The notes: generated by a model not told the origin, from the letters alone. 64,000 bases of DNA from Sphingobacterium multivorum (GCF_900457465.1 NZ_UAUU01000002.1:310001-374000); one strand, 5' to 3'. Numbered from the stretch's first letter, positions 1 to 8,966 are shown. Made by a program: numbers and translations.

Positions 1-120
1 CAAAATCCTTTCTCCTCGTTGACAGATGAGCAACTGGAGCAAGCACTTAATCAGGCATTGACCGAAGAAAACTACGAGCAGGCTGCCTTGATTAGGGATG
101 AGATTTCCAAAAGAAAATAA
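1..120 (+). CDS. C-terminal end of a UVR-motif protein (5' truncated)
   Basis: The window opens inside an open frame that gives 39 residues ending in ALTEENYEQAALIRDEISKRK and a TAA stop. The pattern of acidic/aromatic residues followed by AALIRDEI is a UVR motif (UvrB/UvrC interaction helix pair). In Bacteroidota this motif also closes the bifunctional nuclease (DUF151) family proteins, which I think is the more likely parent because the tail is so short after the motif. UvrB, UvrC or a ClpC-type protein cannot be excluded without the missing 5' part. The next gene starts 45 bases downstream on the same strand. Confidence 0.6.
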   Translation, partial: QNPFSSLTDEQLEQALNQALTEENYEQAALIRDEISKRK

Positions 121-165
121 CTCCTTTCATTAAAGCGAAATAAAAATTTTAAATAACATCGATTT

Positions 166-1536
166 ATGTCTATTAAATTAAGATTGACCATTATGAGCTT
201 CTTTCAGTTCTTTGTCTGGGGAGCATGGTTGATTACAATAGCAAACTATTGGTTTGGCACAAAACAATGGGATGGTACACAATTTGGAGCTATTTTCGCA
301 ACCATGGGGATCGCTTCTTTATTTATGCCTACCCTGATGGGAATTATCGCCGATCGTTGGATAAATGCCGAAAGATTATATTTTATCCTTCACTTATGTT
401 ATGCGGGTGTTTTATTCTATTTACCGCAGGTAAATGATCCAAACACTTTTTTTTATGCAATGCTAGCGGCGATGTGTTTTTATATGCCCACTTTGGCCCT
501 ATCCAACTCCATTGCATATACGGCATTGAATGAAAATAACTACGATTTGGTCAAGGCATTCCCCCCTATCCGGGTATTCGGAACGATAGGCTTTATCGTC
601 GCTATGTGGATCACCAATTTAACCGGCAACAAGGCTACAGCTTATCAATTTTATATCGCCGGAACCGCAGCGCTGGCTTTAAGTCTCTATGCTTTTACGC
701 TACCTAAATGTCCACCAAAAAAGTTACAACAGGAAGATGCTTCCTGGACACAACTATTAGGCTTAGAGGCATTTAAACTTTTCGGAAATTATAAAATGGC
801 TTTATTTTTTATTTTTTCCATGTTCTTGGGGGCCGCACTCCAACTGACCAATGCCTACGGTGATGTATTCTTGGATGAATTTAAATTCTATCCTAAATTT
901 GCAGAATCTTTCGTTGTGAAATATTCGACCATCATTATGTCGATTTCCCAGATATCCGAGACACTATTTATTTTGGCTATTCCATTTTTTCTCAAAAGAT
1001 TCGGTATAAAAAAGGTCATGCTGATTTCGATGTTAGCCTGGGTATTACGTTTTGGATTATTCTCCTTTGGTGACCCTGCAGGCGGACTTTGGATGATTGT
1101 ATTATCCTGTATCGTCTATGGTATGGCATTTGACTTCTTTAATATCTCAGGTTCCTTATTTGTCGAAACTTCGACAACATCAAGCATACGCAGCTCGGCA
1201 CAAGGTTTGTTTATGATGATGACAAATGGTTTTGGTGCCGTTGTAGGCAGTTTTGCATCGGGTTGGATCATTGACCACTACTTTACCAAAAGTTTTCAAA
1301 ACAGCAAAGATCTCGCACAATATTTAGATACAACAATCGACAACACCCATTTTCTACATTTTCTGCAGGAAAAGAGTATCTCAATCTTACCTGACGGCAT
1401 GTTAAGTGGTAACCTCATGCTAAAAGACTGGCATGACATCTGGCTAGCTTTTGCCATCTATACCTTGGTTATAGCAGTCCTTTTTGCGGTCTTCTTCAGA
1501 CATAAACACGAGCGCGAACCGCTCAATTCAAAATAA
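166..1536 (+). CDS. Nucleoside permease, NupG-like major facilitator
   Basis: The 456-residue protein is almost entirely hydrophobic, with about twelve predicted membrane segments, and begins with LTIMSFFQFFVWGAWLITIANYW, the typical start of NupG/XapB-type nucleoside:H+ symporters. GIIADRW near residue 60 corresponds to the loop 2-3 signature of the major facilitator superfamily, and the length matches the family (420-460 aa). It should import nucleosides across the inner membrane. An ATG follows an AT-rich leader without a Shine-Dalgarno sequence, as usual in this phylum. It ends at a clear terminator (1538-1562). The exact substrate cannot be read from sequence. Confidence 0.85.
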   Translation: MSIKLRLTIMSFFQFFVWGAWLITIANYWFGTKQWDGTQFGAIFATMGIASLFMPTLMGIIADRWINAERLYFILHLCYAGVLFYLPQVNDPNTFFYAMLAAMCFYMPTLALSNSIAYTALNENNYDLVKAFPPIRVFGTIGFIVAMWITNLTGNKATAYQFYIAGTAALALSLYAFTLPKCPPKKLQQEDASWTQLLGLEAFKLFGNYKMALFFIFSMFLGAALQLTNAYGDVFLDEFKFYPKFAESFVVKYSTIIMSISQISETLFILAIPFFLKRFGIKKVMLISMLAWVLRFGLFSFGDPAGGLWMIVLSCIVYGMAFDFFNISGSLFVETSTTSSIRSSAQGLFMMMTNGFGAVVGSFASGWIIDHYFTKSFQNSKDLAQYLDTTIDNTHFLHFLQEKSISILPDGMLSGNLMLKDWHDIWLAFAIYTLVIAVLFAVFFRHKHEREPLNSK

Positions 1537-1537
1537 C

Positions 1538-1562
1538 AAAAAGCCGCTAATTGCGGCTTTTT
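1538..1562 (+). terminator. Rho-independent terminator after the nucleoside permease
   Basis: Stem AGCCGC / GCGGCT with a 5-base TAATT loop, flanked by an A-run and a T-run. It begins two bases after the permease stop. The T-run leads directly into the -7 element of the next gene. Confidence 0.85.
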
Positions 1563-1563
1563 G

Positions 1564-1571
1564 TATATTTG
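1564..1571 (+). promoter_or_regulatory. -7 promoter element of the mscS-like gene
   Basis: TATATTTG matches the Bacteroidota -7 consensus TAnnTTTG. It lies only 4 bases before the ATG at 1576, so the transcript would be leaderless or nearly so. No good -33 TTG is visible at the usual distance because the terminator occupies that space. Confidence 0.5.
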
Positions 1572-1575
1572 TAAC

Positions 1576-2900
1576 ATGCAAAGCACAGCAACGGAATTAT
1601 TCAAAGATTCTCAATCCCACATCTATAATTGGACATTTCAATGGATTAAACAACTTGGCCTTGATAATCAGGGGAGTCATTTTGTTAACTCGATCCTTTT
1701 ACTCTTACTGGTTGTCTTGTTTTTGATCATCATTGACTATTTCACCAAAAGAACATTACTCCTGTTAACAATTAAAGCGATCAGACGTAGTACAAACCGC
1801 TTTGATGATCTGTTGATCCGTAATAAAACACTGAAACTTGTTGCTCATTTTGTTCCGATCTTAGTGGCACAATACATCATGCCCATAATTTTCATGGGGT
1901 TTCCAACCTGGAAAGAAAACAGCAATAAAATACTTGACATAGCCACGACTGTCGTCAGTTTATTGATTATTCATTCGCTCCTGAAAAGTTTGCGGGATAT
2001 GCTGCGCATGAAGAAATCTTTTGCAGACAAACCTCTGGAGAGTTATTTACAGGTCTGTCAGATTATCTTATTATTTATCGGCGGAACGATCTGCTTTTCA
2101 ATATTGACAGGAAAATCTCCCTGGTCTTTCTTATTATCCTTGGGTGCCGCATCCGCAATTCTGATGTTGGTATTCAAAGACACTATACTAGGATTTGTTG
2201 CCAGTATTCAAGTTTCGGCCAATGACTCCATCCGTGTCGGAGATTGGATAGAGATGCCCAAATATGGCGCCGATGGAACGGTCAAAGAGATTAACCTCAA
2301 TAATGTAAAAGTACAGAACTTTGATAAGACCATTACGACGATACCAACACATACGCTATTGTCGGATTCGTTCAAAAATTACAGGGGCATGCAGCAGTCG
2401 GGCGGTAGGCGCTTAAAGCGGGCCATAAATATCAAAATTTCCACGATTCGATTTTTAGAAAATGAAGAAATTGAAAAACTCAAAAATATACAGATCCTGC
2501 GGCCGTATATCGAAGAGCGAGCCAAGACAATTGACCAATTCAACACCCAACAGCAAATAGATCAGTCAAGCCCCATAAATGGTCGCAAAATGACAAATTT
2601 AGGGATGTTCAGAGCTTACACACTCACCTATTTACGTCAAAACCCCAATATCCACAAGACCATGCCCTGATGGTGCGTCAGCTTGCTTCAACCGAACACG
2701 GTGTTCCAGTCGAACTTTATTTCTTTGTAAACGATATCCGCTGGGAATATTACGAAGGAATTGTTTCGGATGTATTCGACCACCTATTTGCCGCCACAAA
2801 ATACTTCGACCTGGAGATCTTTGAAAATCCGGCATCGGATGATTTTCGGCGTGCTATCCGGCATAAAAGCCTTCATGACTTCGCAGACCAACAACAATAA
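1576..2900 (+). CDS. Mechanosensitive ion channel, MscS/YbdG-like (one frameshift)
   Basis: This inner-membrane channel would relieve osmotic pressure. The first frame gives an N-terminal membrane region (about residues 40-200), the MscS pore/beta domain with LSLGAASAILMLVFKDTILGF and VGDWIEMPKYGADGTVKEINLNNV, then a YbdG-type C-terminal region. That frame stops at 2668-2670 after NPNIHKTMP. Another frame continues at once with LMVRQLASTEHGVPVELYFF, the conserved YbdG C-terminus, to the stop at 2900. Restoring one G (ATGGCCCTG instead of ATGCCCTG near 2664) gives a continuous protein of 441 aa, the normal length. I chose the ATG at 1576 rather than the upstream TTG because the promoter element overlaps the latter. 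A sequencing deletion is more likely than a real mutation. Confidence 0.8.
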
Positions 2901-3320
2901 AAGCGAACGGAATGTTCTTTCTGGCCAATAACGTCAGACACTTTCAGAAGAAAATATCGCTGTCGAACTAAGTGTTCAGCCGAACTATGTGTTCATATAT
3001 TGCTAAGGTTCATACCAAACGAATTACCAGGCAAAACCTTGTCTGCATAAATCAAATGAACTGTAAGAACAGGCCAGCCGAGAAGCAGTTAAATGCTGGT
3101 ATCGTAAGATAGCCTAAAAGGTCTAAAACAGTGAAAGGTAATCTGGGGAGATTACCTTCACTTTAAAAACAAACTAAATTTTCAGACGTGTTTCACAACA
3201 GATCTACACATTAACCCTAACTCTTTATGAATCAAAAATTACTCTACACAAATATAGGATCGTTATGTTAAGTGCATCTTAAGCTATCTTTAAACTTAAA
3301 ACAACTCTACAAATGGTTAT
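2901..3320. other. 420-bp intergenic region between convergent genes
   Basis: No convincing coding frame. The only clear structure is the long hairpin at 3130-3162. Both flanking genes end here, so a promoter is not expected. Confidence 0.5.
3130..3162. terminator. Strong hairpin, possible bidirectional terminator
   Basis: AGTGAAAGGTAATCT pairs with AGATTACCTTCACT (14 pairs, one bulged A) around a GGGG loop. It lies between two convergent genes, about 230 bases after the mscS-like gene and 160 bases after the minus-strand phosphoesterase. Neither side has a proper T-run (short TTTT only on the minus side), so it is an atypical terminator at best. Confidence 0.5.
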
Positions 3321-4880
3321 TTATCTCACCTCAATAGTCTTTGTTGCCAGGTGTACTCTATTGAAAAGATCAACCGCTTGAACCTCAATCTGATATTTAC
3401 CAGCTTTAAGTTTGGGCAAATTAGCTGTCCACAGATGACTGGATTTTTCGGGGTTCGAAGGTCTACGCGTATTCTTTAATTCAGTTGCTGTATCGTATTT
3501 AGCAAGAGAATTTAGGAATGCCGGATCGTTTTCATTGACAAAATCCATTTCCTTCCATTCGCCCTGATTGATTCTATACGTTACCTTGTCACCTTCCTTT
3601 CCAATGAAAAAATTAGCGTATATCGGATATCTCTTTGTGTATTTTTCTGGAACGACCGATGCGCCATATAAATCGATCTGATACGTTGCTGGCTTACCGA
3701 CAACCTTATAATCAAAACTGTATTGGTTACCCTCGATTTTTAAGATGGCATACCCTTTTGGTGTACCGTCCCGCATTGTAGAAACAGGAATTCCCTTTTC
3801 ATTCAACTCGCCCGAATACCAGTCGCCCGAGGTTGTACCCACATTATACTCGTGATGTGGCTTTTCTTGTTTCCATCCTTCGTTTTGCCCATAAAAATAT
3901 TGCCGCTGAAAGTGTGTATGCGCGGATAAAGACAAGGTATGCTTAAATGGAGCCAAAATATCGAACAGACGTTGTCTATCTTCGTTACGAAAGACATCCG
4001 AGTTTTGATGGTATAAAGGAATATGAAATGCCAACACAATCAATTTATCTTTAGCAACGTTTTTTAAGTCATTTTCCACAAAATCAAGCTGATCTTTACG
4101 GAATCCGCCTAAATAACCTTTACCTGTCCGTGGATTCGGATAAATGATATTATCAAGAATGATAAAATGCGTATTTCCATAGTTGAACGCATAATTATTG
4201 GGGCCAAACGTCCGCTCGAACGATTCATCGGAGAGGCTATCCACTTTAGCATCATAGTTCATATCGTGGTTTCCCATGACATTATACCATGGCAAGCCCA
4301 TCGTGGAAATCACCGATTTATATTTTGGCTGAAGTGAAAGATCGTCTCCCACCAAGTCGCCTAAGCTTATTCCGAATTTCGCAATTGTCTTATCGGAAAT
4401 TTCATTGATCACACCATTTTTGAAATAGGCCAGTTCTTCCTCCGTGTAAGCCTGTGGATCCCCAAAAACAAAAGCTGCGAAGTTAGGATTCTCATCTTGC
4501 TGGTACAATGCAAAGTTTACAGCCGCAGGGATTTTTCCTGTAGCAGCAACAGCAGGGTATTTTGAAGCTGGACTACCGTTTACCTTATGGATATAATAGA
4601 ATTTTGGGTGGTTATTTTCATCCAAGGGCAAAGCATAGCCTGTTGGTTTAACCACAAAAATGATGTTGTCATTTCCAACGGGCAATTGGTAATTACCATC
4701 TTTATCAGTCGTTGTCACTTCACGCCCGTTACTAACAGAAACAGACGCAATACCTTGTTCGTTTTTATCTAATTTTCCGTTCTTGTTTACGTCCAGATAA
4801 ACTTTTCCTTTTGCAAAATCTTGCGCCTGCACAGCGTTTACGCATGCCCAGGAAATTGCTAGTGCCAAAAATGCTTTCAT
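3321..4880 (-). CDS. Secreted calcineurin-like metallophosphoesterase (MetallophosN/C type)
   Basis: The 519-residue protein has a signal peptide (cleavage near residue 20, after VQAQ). An SdrD-like N-terminal beta domain follows (about 22-75, GKVYLDVNKNGKLDKNEQGI). The phosphoesterase core (135-330) carries GDPQ (140-143), LGDLVGDD (173-180), GNHD (203-206), FHIPLYH (285-291) and AHTH (320-323), and a C-terminal beta domain ends the protein. The motifs are the two-metal ligands of the family; the first is D-x-Q instead of the usual D-x-H. It should hydrolyse a phosphoester in the periplasm or at the outer membrane; the substrate is unknown. It is monocistronic, preceded by a 340-bp region with phased repeats. 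Confidence 0.85.
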   Translation of the reverse strand: MKAFLALAISWACVNAVQAQDFAKGKVYLDVNKNGKLDKNEQGIASVSVSNGREVTTTDKDGNYQLPVGNDNIIFVVKPTGYALPLDENNHPKFYYIHKVNGSPASKYPAVAATGKIPAAVNFALYQQDENPNFAAFVFGDPQAYTEEELAYFKNGVINEISDKTIAKFGISLGDLVGDDLSLQPKYKSVISTMGLPWYNVMGNHDMNYDAKVDSLSDESFERTFGPNNYAFNYGNTHFIILDNIIYPNPRTGKGYLGGFRKDQLDFVENDLKNVAKDKLIVLAFHIPLYHQNSDVFRNEDRQRLFDILAPFKHTLSLSAHTHFQRQYFYGQNEGWKQEKPHHEYNVGTTSGDWYSGELNEKGIPVSTMRDGTPKGYAILKIEGNQYSFDYKVVGKPATYQIDLYGASVVPEKYTKRYPIYANFFIGKEGDKVTYRINQGEWKEMDFVNENDPAFLNSLAKYDTATELKNTRRPSNPEKSSHLWTANLPKLKAGKYQIEVQAVDLFNRVHLATKTIEVR

Positions 4881-5013
4881 ATGAAATTTTGTTTTGGCGC
4901 TAAAGTATTCGATTCAGGTTAACGGAGTATAAAGAGAATATAAAGAATTTATCAAAAAACAAAGGAAGCCATTTAATACTCCTGTATTAATTAATCCATA
5001 TTGGCAGTACGTT

Positions 5014-5095
5014 ATAGGGACCTTATCCGTGTTTTATACGTATTCATCCGAATGAGGTCCCTATCAGGTCCCTATTAGTCCCTATAAATCCCTAC
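5014..5095. repeat. Phased GGTCCCTAT repeats with an inverted copy
   Basis: Four tandem, slightly decaying copies start at 5056 (GGTCCCTAT), 5067 (GGTCCCTAT), 5077 (AGTCCCTAT) and 5087 (AATCCCTAC), spaced 11, 10 and 10 bp, one helical turn apart. An inverted copy, ATAGGGACCT, lies at 5014-5023. The spacing suggests a protein-binding array such as an operator or recombinase arm sites. No mobile element is visible nearby. Confidence 0.6.
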
Positions 5096-5162
5096 TAACA
5101 TATATGTTGTTGGCGGGTTAAATCCTTCTTCCATCCTTTGTTTACAGACGGATATTCGGCAC

Positions 5163-5198
5163 AAAAAAAGAGAAACCAATGACTTGATTTCTCTCTTT
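5163..5198 (-). terminator. Rho-independent terminator for the 5221-5724 gene
   Basis: Read on the minus strand, AAAGAGAGAAATCAA pairs with TTGGTTTCTCTTT and is followed by a T-run. It begins about 20 bases after the stop of the upstream gene. Confidence 0.7.
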
Positions 5199-5220
5199 AC
5201 CCTTAGGGCCTATTTCTTAA

Positions 5221-5724
5221 CTATCTGGCTTGCGCAGTTGCCAACATGCGGTTGACTTCATCGATCATTGATTTTGCTGCATCGTGCATCCGAGGGTTGC
5301 CTGCAAAATCTGCATCCAAAGTGATATGCTTGGACTTATCTTTATAGTTGAACTCTAAATAAAAACGTGGGACTTTAGAATTTGTTGAATCCTGCTGCCA
5401 TTCAGGACCGGTCATATCGGTATCCAAGTTCCAAAAGCCGAGCTCCATTGCTTTGCGATGCAGGTATAATAAATCGTCTTTTGTAAATTTTACAGTATCG
5501 GTAATTAGAGAATCTTTTTTGTCTAAATATTTATAGATACGTGTTTTTGAATTGTATTCGTTGACCATGTGGTTCGGCTCGCCATATTTGAATTCAATGG
5601 ATTCAAAATCGGCAAAACGAAAAGGGGCATTTTTGATCATATTACTGTAGTAATAAACACAATACATCAAAAACGGCACAATAATACAAAGGCCCAAAAA
5701 AATCTTCTTACTCTTGATTGTCAT
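5221..5724 (-). CDS. Hypothetical membrane-anchored protein, 167 aa
   Basis: I do not recognise the family. Residues 8-27 (IFLGLCIIVPFLMYCVYYYS) form one N-terminal membrane segment after a basic start (MTIKSKK), so the remaining 140 residues probably face the periplasm. That part is hydrophilic, has one CDS-like composition throughout and no catalytic motif I can name. A -7 element (5741-5748, minus) and a terminator (5163-5198) bound it as a single-gene unit. The next gene upstream, an NlpC/P60 lipoprotein, is on the same strand 91 bases away. Confidence 0.6.
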   Translation of the reverse strand: MTIKSKKIFLGLCIIVPFLMYCVYYYSNMIKNAPFRFADFESIEFKYGEPNHMVNEYNSKTRIYKYLDKKDSLITDTVKFTKDDLLYLHRKAMELGFWNLDTDMTGPEWQQDSTNSKVPRFYLEFNYKDKSKHITLDADFAGNPRMHDAAKSMIDEVNRMLATAQAR

Positions 5725-5740
5725 TTCTATAAAATTTTGA

Positions 5741-5748
5741 CAAAAATA
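5741..5748 (-). promoter_or_regulatory. -7 promoter element of the 5221-5724 gene
   Basis: CAAAAATA on the plus strand reads TATTTTTG on the minus strand (TAnnTTTG), 16 bases before the ATG. No -33 TTG at standard spacing was found. Confidence 0.45.
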
Positions 5749-5815
5749 AGGATTTATACAGGGTATAAAAGTTTATATCAAGATATGACATAAAACCTAC
5801 ATGAAATTCACGCGT

Positions 5816-6388
5816 TTAGATATTGGGAGAGCCCGCGTCAACAAAGGTCTTCGCATACCAACTGTCGGTAAGATCAGAGATAATAACACCTTTCCGTGTC
5901 GAAACATGAACGAACTTATTATTATGCAGGTATACACCAACATGATCTATTCCATTTCGTCCGAAAGAAAAAAACACGAGATCTCCTTCTTCAAGTTTAT
6001 CGACCTTTTTTCTCTTTACTATTCCTTCCATGTCACGCGAAGTCCGCGGCAAATTCCCTTTGTATACTTCAATATAGAGCAGATTAACAAATCCCGAGCA
6101 ATCTACCCCCGATTTGGTCTGTCCACCCATACGATGCGGTATCCCCATCCAATCGTCAATAAAGGAATAAAGGTGCGGATTTAGTTTTTTGGTACTCACA
6201 TTGAGCAAGTCTGCATAATTGTCAAGTTTGGATCCCGAAAAAGTTTTTCCACGCGCTGAGCTCGCATCTGTCAAAACCGAACCATTGGAAGAATGTGTTT
6301 TGGAGCTAAGTACCTTTTTCTTCGTTGAACAACTGCTCAAAAATAGAACTGCACCTAAAAAGAAGATAAAATAAGATCTGACACCCAT
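5816..6388 (-). CDS. NlpC/P60 (C40) peptidase lipoprotein
   Basis: A 190-residue cell-wall hydrolase that should cleave peptidoglycan stem peptides in the periplasm. A lipoprotein signal ends in FLSSC with the lipidated cysteine at 20. After a short Ser-rich linker the NlpC/P60 domain runs from about 70 to 185. The catalytic triad is visible: Cys97 in VDCSGFVNLLY, His149 in IDHVGVYL and His161 in FVHVST. Length and motif order match the minimal single-domain members (Spr/MepS-like). It has no adjacent cell-wall partner; the nearest gene on the same strand is the unknown anchored protein. Confidence 0.88.
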   Translation of the reverse strand: MGVRSYFIFFLGAVLFLSSCSTKKKVLSSKTHSSNGSVLTDASSARGKTFSGSKLDNYADLLNVSTKKLNPHLYSFIDDWMGIPHRMGGQTKSGVDCSGFVNLLYIEVYKGNLPRTSRDMEGIVKRKKVDKLEEGDLVFFSFGRNGIDHVGVYLHNNKFVHVSTRKGVIISDLTDSWYAKTFVDAGSPNI

Positions 6389-6536
6389 GCTGTTCGATTT
6401 ACGTTCTTGCTTAACAAACTTACTTGCATGACAAACTTAATTAAATTGCTGTTGATATCCAATAAATTTGCTTGCCCCCGGAGATTGCTTTTCTTGATAA
6501 GAACGTCAGATAAGAAAAAGAATTGTTCAGAAATCG

Positions 6537-6544
6537 TAACTTTG
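6537..6544 (+). promoter_or_regulatory. -7 promoter element of the EamA transporter gene
   Basis: TAACTTTG fits TAnnTTTG, 19 bases before the ATG at 6564. A -33 TTG at normal spacing is not obvious. Confidence 0.45.
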
Positions 6545-6563
6545 ACGCCTAATTTATTTGAGA

Positions 6564-7460
6564 ATGGAAAAATTAAAAGGTGCATTAGCTGTCTTTTTAG
6601 GTGCGAGTAGTTTTGGGATACTATCAACGTTTGTTAAAAAAGCCTATGGTAAAGGGTTGAATTTAGGAGAGGTAACGGGAATTCAGGTATTGTTTGGCAT
6701 GCTTATCCTTTGGCTTATCTATATCATCATCAAACTCTTTTCGGCAAAGTCATTTCACTCTTCAAGCAAGAAATCTTCATGGATCAAGATATTAATCAGT
6801 GGTACTTCGACCGGTTTGGTGAGCATTCTCTATTACAAATGTGTACAGCTCGTCCCGGCTTCGTTGGCCATCGTACTGCTCATGCAGTATATCTGGATCG
6901 GTGTGGTAATCGAATTTATCTTTTTCAAGGCAAAACCTTCAAAAAACAACCTGATTGGTATCGGCATTGTACTCATTGCAACATTATTAGCGACTGGACT
7001 TCTTGAAAAAGGCTTGCAACACCTCAACCTAACAGGTGTCTTATTTGGTCTTTTAGCAGCGACCGCCTATTCGGTCTTCATGATCGTCAACGGTCGTGTC
7101 GGCAATGACTATCACCCCATTCAAAAAAGCGCTATTATGGTAACGGGGGCCTGTATACTGGTCTTCACCTTGTTTCCACCTGCTTATTTATGGAATGGTC
7201 AATTTGATGGTAACTTCCTCTATTTCGGCTTGATCCTCTCGCTATTTGGCACGGTCATCCCGCCTTTATTATTTGCCTATGGCCTACCGAAAACGGGCTT
7301 CTCCTTAGGCGGAATATTAAGTTCGGCGGAGCTACCCGTAGCCACCTGTATGTCGTTTTTTATACTTCATGAAAGTGTATCCACGATACAATGGCTCGGG
7401 GTACTTTTGATCTTGGGTACCGTCATCTGGTTAAATGCAGCAAAGAGCAGTACGCATTAG
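6564..7460 (+). CDS. EamA/DMT family transporter
   Basis: A 298-residue membrane protein with ten predicted segments arranged as two EamA repeats (about 5-140 and 155-293), typical of the drug/metabolite transporter superfamily. The first repeat starts LKGALAVFLGASSFGILSTFVKKAYG and the second LTGVLFGLLAATAYSVFMIVNG. These carriers usually export or import small metabolites such as amino acids; the substrate cannot be assigned. The ATG at 6564 is preferred over an in-frame TTG two codons upstream. The gene ends at a bidirectional terminator shared with mtaB. Confidence 0.85.
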   Translation: MEKLKGALAVFLGASSFGILSTFVKKAYGKGLNLGEVTGIQVLFGMLILWLIYIIIKLFSAKSFHSSSKKSSWIKILISGTSTGLVSILYYKCVQLVPASLAIVLLMQYIWIGVVIEFIFFKAKPSKNNLIGIGIVLIATLLATGLLEKGLQHLNLTGVLFGLLAATAYSVFMIVNGRVGNDYHPIQKSAIMVTGACILVFTLFPPAYLWNGQFDGNFLYFGLILSLFGTVIPPLLFAYGLPKTGFSLGGILSSAELPVATCMSFFILHESVSTIQWLGVLLILGTVIWLNAAKSSTH

Positions 7461-7559
7461 GCGACCGATCCACTTCTGGTCAGAGTACTGCAGTCAATTT
7501 GATCAGGAACACAACTGTGTGCTGCAATCAATAGGGAAATTATGGAATTCCCGTTAACG

Positions 7560-7597
7560 AAAAAAGGCAATCTTCTCTAATAAGATTGCCTTTTTTA
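7560..7597. terminator. Bidirectional terminator between EamA gene and mtaB
   Basis: AAAAAGGCAATCTT pairs with AAGATTGCCTTTTTT around a short loop, with A-run and T-run on opposite sides, so it can stop transcription from both convergent genes. Confidence 0.85.
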
Positions 7598-7634
7598 TAT
7601 GTTAAACCTTAGTATGTTATAAATCTTAAAAAGG

Positions 7635-8957
7635 TTAATGTGTCAGTGTCTCCGGAATTTCTTCTACTTCCACTTCACAGGAATCCGTTACTTCTATAAA
7701 TTTAACCGGCACAACCTCATTCACCAATAATGGATCGTATAAGGTCCGTACTTTGACATAGTTTTTAGAAAAACCATGCATATAACCATCTTTTTCGTCT
7801 GCTTCAAACAAAACATCACCAGTCTCACCAAGCTGTGACTCATAAAACGCACGGCGCTTCTTCTCCGAAAGGATGTGCAACATTTTGCTACGGTCGCTGC
7901 GTTGAGCTCCCGGTACAGCACCGTCCATTTGAGCAGCAATCGTATTCTCCCTTTCTGAATAGGTAAAGACATGCAGGTAAGAAATATCCAAATCATTCAA
8001 GAAATTGTATGTATCGATAAAGTCTTCACGTGTTTCTCCCGGAAATCCGACAATAACGTCAACACCGATACAGCAATTAGGCATCAATGACTTGATAAAA
8101 GCGACGCGCTCTGTGTAAAGCTCTCTTTTGTACCTTCTGCGCATTAAACCCAGAATTTTATTGCTTCCAGACTGCAATGGCATATGGAAATGTGGAACAA
8201 AACGTTTTGATTGGGCCACAAACTCAATAATATCATTGGAAAGAAGATTGGGTTCTATCGAGGAAATACGGATTCTATCAATCCCTTCGACTTCATCCAG
8301 TGCTTGTACCAAATCCAAGAACCGGTCTTCGCGCTTACCATCCCGAATGCCAAAATCGCCAATGTTTACACCTGTTAAAACGATTTCTTTGACGCCTGAA
8401 GCTGCAATTTCTTCTGCTTGACGCACAATATCTTCGATCTTGCCCGAGCGACTTCCGCCACGTGCCAAAGGAATCGTACAAAATGTACATGAATAATCGC
8501 AGCCGTCCTGTACTTTTAGGAACGTACGCGTACGATCGCCAATCGAATAAGCCGAGACAAATTGATTGGTCTCATCGATTGGACCATTATAAACGATCGT
8601 TTTTTCCTGTTTCGTCAAATCATTGATATGCTCAATAATATTAAACTTTTCAGCTGCACCTAAGACCATGTCCACTCCGGGAATCTCTGCAATCTCTTTT
8701 GGTTTTAGCTGCGCATAACAGCCAACAATCGTAATATAGGCGTTGGGAGAGTGCTTTAAAGCTTCCTTCACTACTTTTCTACACTTCTTGTCAGCATTAT
8801 CCGTTACCGAACATGTATTGATTACATAAACGTCTGCACGGCTATTGAACGCTGTGGTATCATAGCCCGCATCTTTAAATAAACGACCAATGGATGATGT
8901 CTCCGAATAATTCAGTTTACATCCAAGTGTATAAAAAGCTACTTTTTTATTCTCCAT
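7635..8957 (-). CDS. mtaB: tRNA (t6A37) C2-methylthiotransferase MtaB
   Basis: This radical SAM enzyme converts t6A to ms2t6A at tRNA position 37. The 440-residue protein has the N-terminal UPF0004 cluster site with Cys13 (TLGCKLNYSET), Cys49 (VINTCSV) and Cys80 (IVGCYAQ), and the radical SAM triad Cys153-x3-Cys157-x2-Cys160 (GCDYSCTFC). A TRAM-like C-terminus ends the protein. TLGCKLNYSE separates MtaB from MiaB and RimO. I place the start at the ATG at 8957: the -7 element at 8967-8974 lies right upstream and overlaps the alternative TTG at 8969. TsaB and TsaD, which make its substrate, are also in this window. Confidence 0.93.
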   Translation of the reverse strand: MENKKVAFYTLGCKLNYSETSSIGRLFKDAGYDTTAFNSRADVYVINTCSVTDNADKKCRKVVKEALKHSPNAYITIVGCYAQLKPKEIAEIPGVDMVLGAAEKFNIIEHINDLTKQEKTIVYNGPIDETNQFVSAYSIGDRTRTFLKVQDGCDYSCTFCTIPLARGGSRSGKIEDIVRQAEEIAASGVKEIVLTGVNIGDFGIRDGKREDRFLDLVQALDEVEGIDRIRISSIEPNLLSNDIIEFVAQSKRFVPHFHMPLQSGSNKILGLMRRRYKRELYTERVAFIKSLMPNCCIGVDVIVGFPGETREDFIDTYNFLNDLDISYLHVFTYSERENTIAAQMDGAVPGAQRSDRSKMLHILSEKKRRAFYESQLGETGDVLFEADEKDGYMHGFSKNYVKVRTLYDPLLVNEVVPVKFIEVTDSCEVEVEEIPETLTH

Positions 8958-8966
8958 AATATTTTG

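Larger units (their letters stand above)
4881..5220. other. 340-bp intergenic region with phased repeats
   Basis: This region lies upstream of the minus-strand phosphoesterase and downstream of the next minus-strand gene. It contains the GGTCCCTAT repeat cluster (5014-5095) and a terminator (5163-5198). On the minus strand TACTTTAG, one base off the -7 consensus, lies about 20 bases before the phosphoesterase ATG. No gene is visible. Confidence 0.5.

Noticed and set aside
5014..5095. CRISPR array
   Set aside because: Units are 9-10 bp with no spacers of constant length; no cas genes are nearby.
5801..6184. Open plus-strand frame opposite the NlpC/P60 gene
   Set aside because: It is the antisense shadow of a gene with a full catalytic triad and lipobox; no family resemblance.
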